Part shown: one piece after another, positions 1 through 6,673 of the stretch
Numbering within the stretch: the first letter of the stretch is position 1
Layout: each line of letters opens with the position of its first letter
NCBI GenBank assembly: GCA_964616985.1
Contig: CAZTVF010000109.1
Location: forward strand, 1 to 17,873
Reading direction: 5' to 3'
From: CAZTVF01 sp964616985
GTDB lineage: Bacteria > Planctomycetota > Phycisphaerae > SM23-33
Length of the DNA stretch: 17,873 nt
Translations under genes and position numbers: made by a program
Notes under the pieces: model-generated
Databases searched by the model: none
What the model saw: the letters and a program-made list of their open reading frames with translations, nothing else
What the model was told of the DNA's origin: nothing

Positions 1-217
1 TCGGTGGGTCCGAATTGCGCGCCGAGGTGGGCCCATTTTGCTCGCCGATTACCATTTGGCTCTTCGGCGTGAGATGATTCCGCCTCCGTCGAGCCCATAT
101 CTTATGGTAAGATAGGTAAGATGGAAAACCGTGCGAAGTTTGCGATGGTGGCGCGGCGATAGAATCTTTGGCAAAAAGTGATATCGAGACGATAATATCG
201 CCATAACTGCTTTATTC

Positions 218-244
218 TAAAGATTTTGTATATCTGGACGATTT
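218..244 (+). promoter_or_regulatory. Sigma-28 (FliA)-type promoter for flgM
   Basis: The sequence reads TAAAGATT (218-225), 11 bases, then GACGATTT (237-244). The flagellar sigma-28 consensus is TAAAGTTT-N11-GCCGATAA. The -35 half matches at 7 of 8 positions, the spacing is exact and the CGAT core of the -10 is present. It lies about 200 bases before flgM, whose product inhibits sigma-28, so autoregulation would fit. The consensus comes from enterobacteria and has not been tested in this lineage. Confidence 0.5.
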
Positions 245-448
245 CGCGAAAGAGTAAAGCGGAACGTTCGAGAATACCGATGAGCGAAGTACAAGGAATG
301 GATGCAGGAGCCGGCCGGCACGTAGGGCGGACCGGTTCGAGAGTCAGAAAAACCAGCGGGAAAGTCCGGCAAGGCTGGATCAAGGACGAGCCATCCCTCC
401 GTAGGACCGCCAGAGCTCGCCACGGCGAGCAGATACGCGAGGAGTGTT
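245..448 (+). other. Long structured 5' leader of flgM
   Basis: About 200 bases separate the proposed promoter from the flgM start. The stretch contains potential stems: CCAGC (353-357) with GCTGG (374-378), and a six-pair hairpin GCTCGC-CACG-GCGAGC (415-430) ending just before the ribosome-binding site GAGGAG (439-444). No known riboswitch class was recognised. An open frame from 226 crosses this stretch but lacks a ribosome-binding site and overlaps flgM in another frame, so I treat it as non-coding. Confidence 0.35.
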
Positions 449-730
449 ATGCTGAACGTAAACGGCGTCCAAGCCGCAGCAGCAACCAACGCAGTTGAAC
501 CGGTCGGTAAGGCCCTGAACGTGGCCGCCCCGGCCGAAGCCGCCGGCATCGGCGATGTCGTCGAGATCTCGACGGCCGCTCGCCTGGCCGCCATGGTCCA
601 GGACATCCCCGAAGTCCGCGCCGACCTCGTCGCCCGCATCAAGGCCGAGATCGCCTCGGGCACCTACGAGACCGACGAACGCATGGAAGTCGCGATGGAC
701 CGCCTCCTCGACGACCTGATGACAAGCTAG
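449..730 (+). CDS. flgM: FlgM-like anti-sigma-28 factor
   Basis: This 93-residue protein matches the FlgM family in size and C-terminal pattern. FlgM is a cytoplasmic inhibitor that binds flagellar sigma-28 until the hook-basal body is complete and is then exported. Residues 1-45 are Ala/Val-rich and probably disordered, as in FlgM. The conserved part starts near residue 54, where VRADLVARIKAEIASGTYET is the family's 'VR..kV..lK..I..G.Y' motif, followed by a helix ending LLDDLM. The start is ATG 449, preceded by GAGGAG with a 4-base gap. It is monocistronic, with a sigma-28-like promoter at 218-244 and a terminator at 763-793. No other flagellar gene is in the window. The family call is firm; function is inferred from family. 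Confidence 0.85.
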   Translation: MLNVNGVQAAAATNAVEPVGKALNVAAPAEAAGIGDVVEISTAARLAAMVQDIPEVRADLVARIKAEIASGTYETDERMEVAMDRLLDDLMTS

Positions 731-762
731 TTTCCGGCCCTCCACAGGACCGACCAGAATGA

Positions 763-793
763 CAGGCGCGGAAGGATCCGCGCCTGTTTTCTT
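763..793 (+). terminator. Rho-independent terminator of flgM
   Basis: A perfect 10-base-pair stem, CAGGCGCGGA (763-772) with TCCGCGCCTG (777-786), has a 4-base loop and is followed by TTTTCTT. It lies 33 bases after the flgM stop codon and is a textbook intrinsic terminator. Confidence 0.92.
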
Positions 794-1103
794 GCGCTGA
801 AGCAATAACCGGCCACGGAGCACGGAGAAAGACGGAGATAACTCCCTATCCGCCCTCGCCCGCCTCGCTGCATCCTTCGGCGACGGCATCGGCCCGACAT
901 CCTGCCCGGCCAGGGTGGTGGCGACGGATCGCGCCTTGGCGCGTGCTTTGGCCTTGTGATGAACTTCCTTTCGACTATGTACTGCAGGAACAAAGGACAT
1001 TGTTCTGCCTTAGGTGATATCATCACTGGATGTCTATTGACGCTCTCGCTACCGTCTGCACAATGAGGGTACCATTCGCGCCTAGCGACTTGGCGTGACG
1101 CGC
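794..1103. other. Intergenic stretch; possible GC-rich gene remnant on minus strand
   Basis: No intact gene is supported here. The part up to about 960 is GC-rich and the part from about 970 is AT-richer, matching the radical SAM operon downstream in coordinates. On the minus strand, roughly 985-840, a frame reads TLAGQDVGPMPSPKDAARR. This loosely recalls the N-terminus of planctomycete phage-terminase-like proteins, from memory only. It loses coding character near 835, where CACGGAGCACGGAGAAAG looks like a dispersed repeat. This remnant is a weak inference. Confidence 0.25.
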
Positions 1104-2024
1104 TTACGTACGATTCCATTTCACCTTGTGCTGCTGAGTGAGGCAATGGCTTAGTTGAACCATTGCGTGACTAATAGAGCCCTCTGAATCCTCCACGTTG
1201 ATGCGATGATGTCGGCAAATCCCAACCGTGCCGCTGGTACTGAGCTGCATTGGCGTCAGCCCGAGGGTGGAAGGATCGTCTGCACACTCGCTGCATATAC
1301 CCCTGTCCGGAATGGCTCTAAAGTCCCGGAGATGCACTTTGATTCCGCGATACATGTATCTGGTCTGCATGGTGCCCGAACGTTCAACCAAAGCGCCTGT
1401 CAGAGATACCTGCTCCTCCAACACCCTCCGTATCTCGCAATATGGTACACACAGCGGCGCCAGTGCTGTGTTCCACCCGTAAAGAAGATCCAATAGATTC
1501 AGGTCAGCACCTATGCTGTCACAGAAGTCTAGAACCTGCTTTATGTGCCCGTAGTCGTCGTTGTGACCGCGCAAGACTAGATAGTTGATCTCTATATGAA
1601 GATTCTCTCTTCTGGCGCTATCAATACCTTCTCGAACGCGATCAAATGAGACCGGTTTCTTACTTTTCAACCGCGTATTGCCATGCAGTTGTTCAACTGA
1701 TACATGGATGCTCGATACCCCGTTCGCTGCAAGTTCAGCGACCTTCTCCGCCAGCAGTTCCCCGTTTGTGGTGATGTGCGTAGGAAGGCCGGTCTCCCGC
1801 AAGGCTGTCAGCATACTTGACAATACGGGAGATATTAGTGGCTCACCGCCCGATATGGCTATAGTCTCAGCCCCGAGCCGCTTCGCGACAACGATCCCCG
1901 TGCAGAGGCCGTGTGCCCCCACAGCGACCGGGCGGCTGTGCCACGAATCGCAGAAGGAGCACCCAACATCGCAGCCAGTGTCGAGACGTATACGATAGCA
2001 CTTGAGCAAGATGCGGGCATCCAT
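1104..2024 (-). CDS. MoaA-like radical SAM protein with auxiliary cluster motif
   Basis: This 306-residue protein carries the radical SAM signature CDVGCSFC at residues 18-25 (CxxxCxxC, binding the 4Fe-4S cluster that cleaves S-adenosylmethionine), followed by GGEP at 59-62. A second cysteine set, C244, C247 and C270 (CxxC-x22-C), resembles the auxiliary-cluster or 'twitch' region of MoaA and related enzymes. The substrate is unknown; MoaA itself is unlikely, because no molybdopterin gene is nearby and its usual C-terminal GG is absent. I chose ATG 2024 over the open frame to 2096: it lies 4 bases after the upstream gene's stop, has GAAGAG upstream, and the protein then begins just before the motif. 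It forms an operon with the toroid gene at 2029-3297. The region is AT-richer than its surroundings, suggesting transfer. Confidence 0.85.
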   Translation of the reverse strand: MDARILLKCYRIRLDTGCDVGCSFCDSWHSRPVAVGAHGLCTGIVVAKRLGAETIAISGGEPLISPVLSSMLTALRETGLPTHITTNGELLAEKVAELAANGVSSIHVSVEQLHGNTRLKSKKPVSFDRVREGIDSARRENLHIEINYLVLRGHNDDYGHIKQVLDFCDSIGADLNLLDLLYGWNTALAPLCVPYCEIRRVLEEQVSLTGALVERSGTMQTRYMYRGIKVHLRDFRAIPDRGICSECADDPSTLGLTPMQLSTSGTVGICRHHRINVEDSEGSISHAMVQLSHCLTQQHKVKWNRT

Positions 2025-2028
2025 TTGG

Positions 2029-3297
2029 TCATTCTCTTCTGGACTTGTAGATCCCGTAAAACACCATGGCCACACCGGCCAGTAGCGATACACCAAGGGC
2101 CGAGAAGTCTACCCAGGGCGAACCCGGGAGTACCATACGAATGGTGATGAACACCAAGAGAAAAGCCCAAATCGCATGCAGTGGCCATGACTGAAGAAGG
2201 CGAAGTGCTATTGGGAGTCGCCGAGTTCTCTTCTGCAGTGTCCGGATTGTCATCTGCATGCTGCCGAGTTCTCTGTCCGCAATGATTCGCCGTTGCTCCA
2301 GTTCAATGAGTCTCCCCTCGGAGGCGAGGAGGTCTCTCACGCTGGCAAGGAAGGCGGTTGCCTCAGCAATTGCCCAAGTGGGCCTCTTCTCGGGGACTGC
2401 AATATGCTTCCAGTGGCCCTCGGGCTGCTGTGTGGCCACTAGACGAGATGCTATTTTAAGTACATCGGATAACAAGTTGTGGTGCGGCATCATGCATAGG
2501 TACGCGAGTCCCACCAGACCATCAGTGAACAGATGGTAGGGTAGTTGCCGCTGAGATGGGCCAGCCTGAAGATACGCCAGATCTTTCCTGCTGTTGTTCT
2601 GCAAGCCGTTAGGATCGTAGTTCGCCTGAATATAGTCAAGGGCCTGCGTAAGCTCCGGCGAATCCGCAGGATGGCCGGACGATGCCAAACCGACGATTGC
2701 CAATGCCGTGTGATCGACCGTACTAGCGCTGCCGGGGGCGTACCCCCAACCCTCGCCATGCCTGTGGTGCGCAGTCAGCCATTGGCGTATGCGGTTGGAG
2801 AGCTTCGGGTGCCCCTTGGCTATGGCTCGTAGGGCCATGGCAGCGCAGGTAACATTATAGCCAGTGTGTCCGTGGCAGTCAGGTGTGGCTCCGTCGGCTT
2901 GAACCACTTGTTCGAACCAAGCAGCCGCTCGATCGAATACCGTCGGAGCGACCGGGCAACGACAGCTGTTTAGGGCCATGATGCTGTATGCGGTCGCAGT
3001 GGTCAGTCCAATCCCGTCCGCAATGGTTGGCGATGCCCAACTGCCATCAGCTCGCTGTTTTGAAACGATCGTTGCGGCAACCTGTGCGAGGAGTGCACTT
3101 CTCGCCGAAGGGGCGTCCGCGTAGGCGAGAAGCCCGCAGGCAGTTCCGAAACTCCCTGGACACCCTCCTTCATCCAAGTATTGCCGCCAACCATGCTCAC
3201 CGTTTGCACTGACAGCCGAGGACTCAAGGATGTCATGAACCCGTTTGAGGCATTTGTCTGTTTGACCCAGAAGCCCAATCAGATGAAGCTCGGTCAT
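2029..3297 (-). CDS. Membrane-anchored alpha/alpha-toroid (terpene-cyclase-like) protein
   Basis: This 422-residue protein has no signal peptide. Residues 1-330 carry repeats of the prenyltransferase/squalene-cyclase toroid type: QRADGSW (81-87), HGEGWGY (180-186) and a later QQPEGHW, each the QxxxGxW (QW) pattern, followed by 'TA.A..AL' helices. I do not see the DxDD acid motif of class II cyclases, so catalysis is doubtful and a binding role is possible. A charged, probably coiled segment follows (about 330-360), then two membrane helices (about 371-390 and 396-416) and a basic tail, KSRRE. The toroid would face the cytoplasm if the positive-inside rule holds. The start ATG 3297 has GGGAG 5 bases upstream and overlaps the preceding stop as ATGA. 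It is coupled to the radical SAM gene 4 bases downstream. Function is unknown. Confidence 0.75.
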   Translation of the reverse strand: MTELHLIGLLGQTDKCLKRVHDILESSAVSANGEHGWRQYLDEGGCPGSFGTACGLLAYADAPSARSALLAQVAATIVSKQRADGSWASPTIADGIGLTTATAYSIMALNSCRCPVAPTVFDRAAAWFEQVVQADGATPDCHGHTGYNVTCAAMALRAIAKGHPKLSNRIRQWLTAHHRHGEGWGYAPGSASTVDHTALAIVGLASSGHPADSPELTQALDYIQANYDPNGLQNNSRKDLAYLQAGPSQRQLPYHLFTDGLVGLAYLCMMPHHNLLSDVLKIASRLVATQQPEGHWKHIAVPEKRPTWAIAEATAFLASVRDLLASEGRLIELEQRRIIADRELGSMQMTIRTLQKRTRRLPIALRLLQSWPLHAIWAFLLVFITIRMVLPGSPWVDFSALGVSLLAGVAMVFYGIYKSRRE

Positions 3298-3484
3298 ATG
3301 ATCTCCCTTGAGGCCGCATTAGGTGGTGCCATGGTAGCGTCAGGTCCGACCAAAGGAAAGAGCCCGCAACGGTCGATGACTGCCTCAAGAAGACTGTCGT
3401 ATGTCGTATTATCCGATGCAGCGTGCCCATGCAATGGTCGGCAAGATGCGGCAGCAAACCAAACGGCGTCGCCATACTCTTCAC
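3294..3484 (-). pseudogene. C-terminal end of a truncated gene upstream of the toroid gene
   Basis: On the minus strand an open frame ends with TGA at 3296-3294, overlapping the toroid start by 4 bases (ATGA), the usual mark of translational coupling. Its last ~60 residues look coding, ending in GPDATMAPPNAASREII, and share the lower GC of the island. Upstream of about 3484 the frame continues only through GC-rich DNA whose better reading frame is a different one. I therefore read this as the 3' end of the operon's first gene, cut by a rearrangement. No family was recognised. A second minus-strand frame (3484 down to 3233) also stays open, but it overlaps the toroid gene by 65 bases and is less likely. 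Confidence 0.45.
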
Positions 3485-3690
3485 GCCGGCCTGTTCCTTG
3501 GCGATCGTCAGCGTGTCGAGGAAGCGGTAGTTGGCGTAGCGGTTGATCCAGGTGCGGTCGCGGGGGGTTGTTCAAGGACTGGCGAAGAGCTTCTCGACGC
3601 GCTCGACCTCGTCGGGCAGGAAGGCGATGGAGACGATGGGGTACTTCAGACTCTTCTGGGAGAGCGGATCAAAGACTGGCGACGCCTTGC
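3485..3690 (-). pseudogene. GC-rich gene remnant with an in-frame stop
   Basis: One minus-strand frame shows clear coding character. It reads SPVFDPLSQKSLKYPIVSIA, then FLPDEVERVEKLFASP, a TGA at 3574-3572, and in the same frame RDRTWINRYANYRFLDTL and TIAKEQAGVKS, up to about 3484, where the composition changes. There is no credible start codon between this remnant and the end of the dehydrogenase gene at 3748. A run of six G on the plus strand (3562-3567) lies next to the stop, so small indels may have damaged a former 'LFASLNNPRDRTW'-like junction. I do not recognise the protein family. It is probably a host gene fragment abutting the inserted island. Confidence 0.4.
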
Positions 3691-3747
3691 GGCCGCGGCC
3701 CCGGTACGGCCGGGCGGATTCCCGCTGCGCGGCAGAACCTGCACACC

Positions 3748-4791
3748 CTACTTCAAAATGTTGAGCCCCATGCGGGTGCTGGCGGGGCCGTCCCAGCGGT
3801 AGTTGGCGATGGCGGCGACGATGTCGTTGGCGAGCCTCACCGCGGCCAGGCCCTCGGTGGCGGGCACCACGGCGGGGGCCCCGTCGACCACCGTCTGGCG
3901 GAAGGCCTCGGCCTGCTTGCGGAGCGGCTCGGTGGATTCATCCACGTTCAGCTGCTCCACGTGCAGCAGCTTGGTGTAGTCCACGTTCTCGGCCAGCTCG
4001 GCCAGGTCCGAGACATCGAGCTTGGCCGCCATCTGGATCAGGTCGAGGTTGGCGGCCTTGGTGATGACGATCCCGACCTTCTTGGCGTAATCGACCGACA
4101 GGTACGCCTCCTCGGAGAACAGGCGCATCTTGCGTTCGGTCTTCACGGCCAGGCGGCTGGCGGTGACGTTGGCGACGCAGCCGTTGTCGAAGGTGAGGCG
4201 GGCGTTGCAGATGTCCTCGTGCTTGCCGATGACGTTGACGCCGATGGCGTGGATGTGCTCGCAGCGGCCGCCGGCGATCTTGAGCACCAGGTCCAGGTCG
4301 TGGATCATCATGTCCAGCACCACGCCCACGTCGGCGGAGCGGAAGGTGAAGGGGCTGATGCGGTGCGCCTCGATGAACTTGGGACGGATCGCGTACTTCT
4401 GCAGCGCCAGCACGGCCGGGTTGAACCGCTCGGTGTGACCGACCTGCATGGTCGCGCCCGTTCGGGCCGCCAGGGCGAGCAATTCCTCGGCCGCGGCGAC
4501 GTCGTTGGTGAAGGGCTTTTCGATGAGCACGTGCTTGCCGGCGGCCACGAAGGGGCGGGCGGCTTCGATGTGGTGCAGCGTGGGGACGGCGATGATGGCC
4601 GCGTCGACCAGCGGCAGGGCCTGCTCAATGTCCGTGAAGGCCTGGCAGTTGCGCTGGCGCGCGACGGCCTGTGCGGCGACCGGGTTCTTGTCGACCACGC
4701 AGACCAGCGGCGAGCCCTCCATCTCGCTCAAGACCCGCGCATGAAGCTTGCCCATCCTGCCCGCGCCAACGACCGCCACACGAAAGCTCAT
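3748..4791 (-). CDS. Gfo/Idh/MocA-family dehydrogenase, GnnA-like
   Basis: This 347-residue cytoplasmic NAD(P)-dependent oxidoreductase has the dinucleotide-binding motif GAGRMG (9-14), the family motif EKP (91-93) and the catalytic-region pattern DMMIHDLD (160-167). Members encoded beside lpxA, such as Acidithiobacillus GnnA, oxidise UDP-GlcNAc at C3. The partner transaminase GnnB then makes the 3-amino sugar used for amide-linked lipid A. GnnB is not in this window, so the role is inferred from context. Start ATG 4791 is preceded by GGAGATGGAAG; an upstream extension to 4965 would cover palindromes and is rejected. The gene follows the second lpxA after 193 bases containing two strong hairpins, so it may have its own promoter; TAAGAT (minus strand, near 4829-4834) is a possible -10 without a clear -35. 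Confidence 0.85.
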   Translation of the reverse strand: MSFRVAVVGAGRMGKLHARVLSEMEGSPLVCVVDKNPVAAQAVARQRNCQAFTDIEQALPLVDAAIIAVPTLHHIEAARPFVAAGKHVLIEKPFTNDVAAAEELLALAARTGATMQVGHTERFNPAVLALQKYAIRPKFIEAHRISPFTFRSADVGVVLDMMIHDLDLVLKIAGGRCEHIHAIGVNVIGKHEDICNARLTFDNGCVANVTASRLAVKTERKMRLFSEEAYLSVDYAKKVGIVITKAANLDLIQMAAKLDVSDLAELAENVDYTKLLHVEQLNVDESTEPLRKQAEAFRQTVVDGAPAVVPATEGLAAVRLANDIVAAIANYRWDGPASTRMGLNILK

Positions 4792-4909
4792 CTTCCATCT
4801 CCAGTAGCGCCAAAGAGGCGCCGCATCTATCTTATGGAAATGGAGCCCAATGGGAAGCGAGAAACGACCCGGGGGTGCGGACGGGAATGCAGTGTGGAGT
4901 ATCCAAACG

Positions 4910-4963
4910 CCGACGGACTGCGTCCGTCGGAGCTGCAAAGGGCGGCGGCCTGGGAAGGCCGCC
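4910..4963. repeat. Two strong palindromes between lpxA2 and the dehydrogenase
   Basis: CCGACGGAC (4910-4918) pairs with GTCCGTCGG (4922-4930) around a 3-base loop. GGCGGCC (4944-4950) pairs with GGCCGCC (4957-4963) around a 6-base loop. They lie 22 and 55 bases beyond the lpxA2 stop on the minus strand. Each is followed by only a short TTT, so neither is a canonical intrinsic terminator. They could attenuate or terminate transcription, or be dispersed repetitive palindromes. Confidence 0.6.
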
Positions 4964-4984
4964 ACCCAAGGGTGCGACCGAGGG

Positions 4985-5845
4985 CTACGTCCGCAGTTCG
5001 GGCGGAAGGTGTTCGAGGGCTTCGGGGGGAACCTTCCCGCGATAGGTTTCGCGGTGGCGGCCGAAGACGCCCTGGAGGCTTTGCTGGCAGAATTCGCAGA
5101 GGCGGGCGACTTCGCCCTCGACGCCCATGTTGACGACCTGCTCGATCTTGGTCTGCAGGGCGGCCTCGTCCTGGAACAGCTCTTTGAGGGCCCAGCGGAG
5201 TTCCTTCTCGGCCGCCGACGACAGGCGGGCGCTCTTGATGCCGGCCTCGTGGGCGCCGCGGACGGCCGGCGGGGACCAGTCGTAGTCCTCGCTGTAGAAG
5301 TTGGTGAAGGGGGGCACGTCGCGGCGAACGGGCGTGCGGTGCCCCACGCGGGCGTAGCGGCCGATCGTGGTGAAGTGCTGGCAGCCGACCATGTCTTCGA
5401 TGACGGCGCCGTCCTGGATGCGGACGTGCCCGCCGAGCAGGACGTTGCGGCCCAGGCGGGTGTGGTTGTCCACGTAGCAGTCGTGGGCGATGTGGCTGCC
5501 GTCCATCAGGCGGTTGTCGTTGCCGATGTAGGTCAGGTTGCCGCCGGCCTCGGTGCCGATGTGCGCGGTGACCTTGCGGCTGAAGCGGTTGCGGTGGCCG
5601 ATGATCAGGTACGTGGCGCCGCCCTTGTACTTGAGGTCCTGTGGCGCGACGCCCATGACGCAGCCTTCGTCGAAGTAGTTGCCCGAGCCGATGTGCGTGT
5701 GCCCGGTCACCGACACGCGCCGCACCAGCACCGTGCCGGGGCCGATGGTGACGTTGGGGCCGACGACGCAGAACGAGCCGATCACCGCGTCGGGCGCGAT
5801 GCGGGCGGAGGGGTCGATCTCGCGGATGATGCTGATGTCCGCCAT
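4985..5845 (-). CDS. lpxA: LpxA-type UDP-GlcNAc acyltransferase with intact active site, divergent C-terminus
   Basis: This 286-residue left-handed beta-helix protein catalyses, or is homologous to the enzyme for, the first lipid A step: transfer of a 3-hydroxyacyl group from acyl carrier protein to UDP-GlcNAc or its 3-amino form. Hexapeptide repeats fill residues 12-175. Aligned by eye with E. coli LpxA, PQDLKYKGG keeps Asp74 (D70), SHIAHDC keeps His122 and the general base His125 (H118, H121), and LGGHV keeps His144 (H140). The C-terminal third (from ~185) is charged and helical and lacks the usual 'GNHATPFGVN..GLKRRGF' block. ATG 5845 shares one base with the upstream TGA and has GGAGAAG 5 bases before it; GTG 5848 is an alternative. 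It is the second of two tandem lpxA-like genes and could be the active partner. Confidence 0.85.
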   Translation of the reverse strand: MADISIIREIDPSARIAPDAVIGSFCVVGPNVTIGPGTVLVRRVSVTGHTHIGSGNYFDEGCVMGVAPQDLKYKGGATYLIIGHRNRFSRKVTAHIGTEAGGNLTYIGNDNRLMDGSHIAHDCYVDNHTRLGRNVLLGGHVRIQDGAVIEDMVGCQHFTTIGRYARVGHRTPVRRDVPPFTNFYSEDYDWSPPAVRGAHEAGIKSARLSSAAEKELRWALKELFQDEAALQTKIEQVVNMGVEGEVARLCEFCQQSLQGVFGRHRETYRGKVPPEALEHLPPELRT

Positions 5846-6603
5846 CACGGCTTCTCCGGCGTCCGCGCGCTTTGCAGCGCCTCGATCAGCTTGCGGACCT
5901 GGGGGTTGAGGTCGTCCTTGCGGGCGAATTCCTCCAGGGCGGCCGGGGCGATCTGCTCGCCGCCGTTGAAGATGTCGTGGAAGGCGTCCTTGAGGGCGCG
6001 GATGTCCTCATCGCCAAAGCCGCATCGCTTGAGCTTCTGGCTGTTGACGCCGCGGACGCGGAACGGGAAGCCCTGGATCATCGCAAAAGGCGGGGCGTCG
6101 CGGTCGACGCCCGCGAAGGCCACCATGAACGTGTAGGCGCCCACGCACACGCTGGGCGCGATGGCGATGAAGCTGGAGGTCTGGACGTAATCTTCCACCC
6201 GGGCGTCGGCGCCCATCTGCGTGCAGTTGGCGAAGATGCAGTGGTCGCCGATGACGGCCCCGGGCCCGATCTGGCAGTCGATCATGATCAGGTTGTCGCG
6301 GCCGAGGCGGGTGGGGCGGGCGGCGCCGGCGTAGATGGTCACGTGCTCGTGGATCGAGTTGGCCGGGCCCAGGAGGCATTTGCCGCCGGGGGCCGCCTCG
6401 GAGGCGGCGCCGATGACGGCCATGGGGAACACGCGGTTCTTCTCGGCCAGCGTCGTGTGCCCGATGATCGTGACGTTGTTGTCGATGACGCAGCCGGGGC
6501 CGATGCGGACGTGCGGGCCGACGTAGCAGAAGGGCCCGATGACGACGTCGTCGGCAATCTGTGCACCCGGTTCGATAATGGCTTGTGGCGAAATCCTAGT
6601 CAT
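5845..6603 (-). CDS. LpxA paralogue lacking the catalytic histidines
   Basis: This 252-residue left-handed beta-helix protein aligns along its whole length with E. coli LpxA, including the N-terminus (VIGPFCYVGPHVRIG) and the C-terminal block (FPFRVRGVNSQKLKRCGF). The active site is gone. The HIAHDC motif is replaced by QIGPGA (111-116), so His122 becomes Gln and His125 becomes Pro. His144 becomes Asp, the VHQF segment becomes FIAIAP, and the QDLKY region with Asp74 is lost. Start ATG 6603 is chosen because it aligns with the LpxA N-terminus; its ribosome-binding site is weak. It follows lpxC-fabZ after 70 bases and touches the next lpxA at its stop codon. It may be a non-catalytic or regulatory subunit, or act on a different substrate by another mechanism. 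Confidence 0.8.
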   Translation of the reverse strand: MTRISPQAIIEPGAQIADDVVIGPFCYVGPHVRIGPGCVIDNNVTIIGHTTLAEKNRVFPMAVIGAASEAAPGGKCLLGPANSIHEHVTIYAGAARPTRLGRDNLIMIDCQIGPGAVIGDHCIFANCTQMGADARVEDYVQTSSFIAIAPSVCVGAYTFMVAFAGVDRDAPPFAMIQGFPFRVRGVNSQKLKRCGFGDEDIRALKDAFHDIFNGGEQIAPAALEEFARKDDLNPQVRKLIEALQSARTPEKP

Positions 6604-6673
6604 TCTTGGTTCTCGTGTCGCTTGTCTTGGCGCCCTGCGGGGCCAAAGGAGGTGTCTGTGTGCCAGGGCTGCC

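Noticed and set aside
255..283. Second sigma-28-like site, TAAAGCGG ... ACCGATGA
   Set aside because: The -10 half is good, but the spacer is 13 rather than 11 bases; the site at 218-244 fits better.
1104..2024. Radical SAM protein considered as a prokaryotic viperin
   Set aside because: The motif is CDVGCSFCDSW rather than the viperin-type 'CNxxCxFC(F/Y)', and it has a MoaA-like auxiliary Cys set.
2029..3297. Toroid protein considered as a true squalene-hopene cyclase
   Set aside because: It is far shorter than the ~630-residue cyclases, lacks a visible DxDD motif and ends in two membrane helices.
6645..6660. Strong Shine-Dalgarno-like AAAGGAGGTG on the plus strand
   Set aside because: No convincing plus-strand gene follows; the frame runs antisense into lpxC-fabZ.
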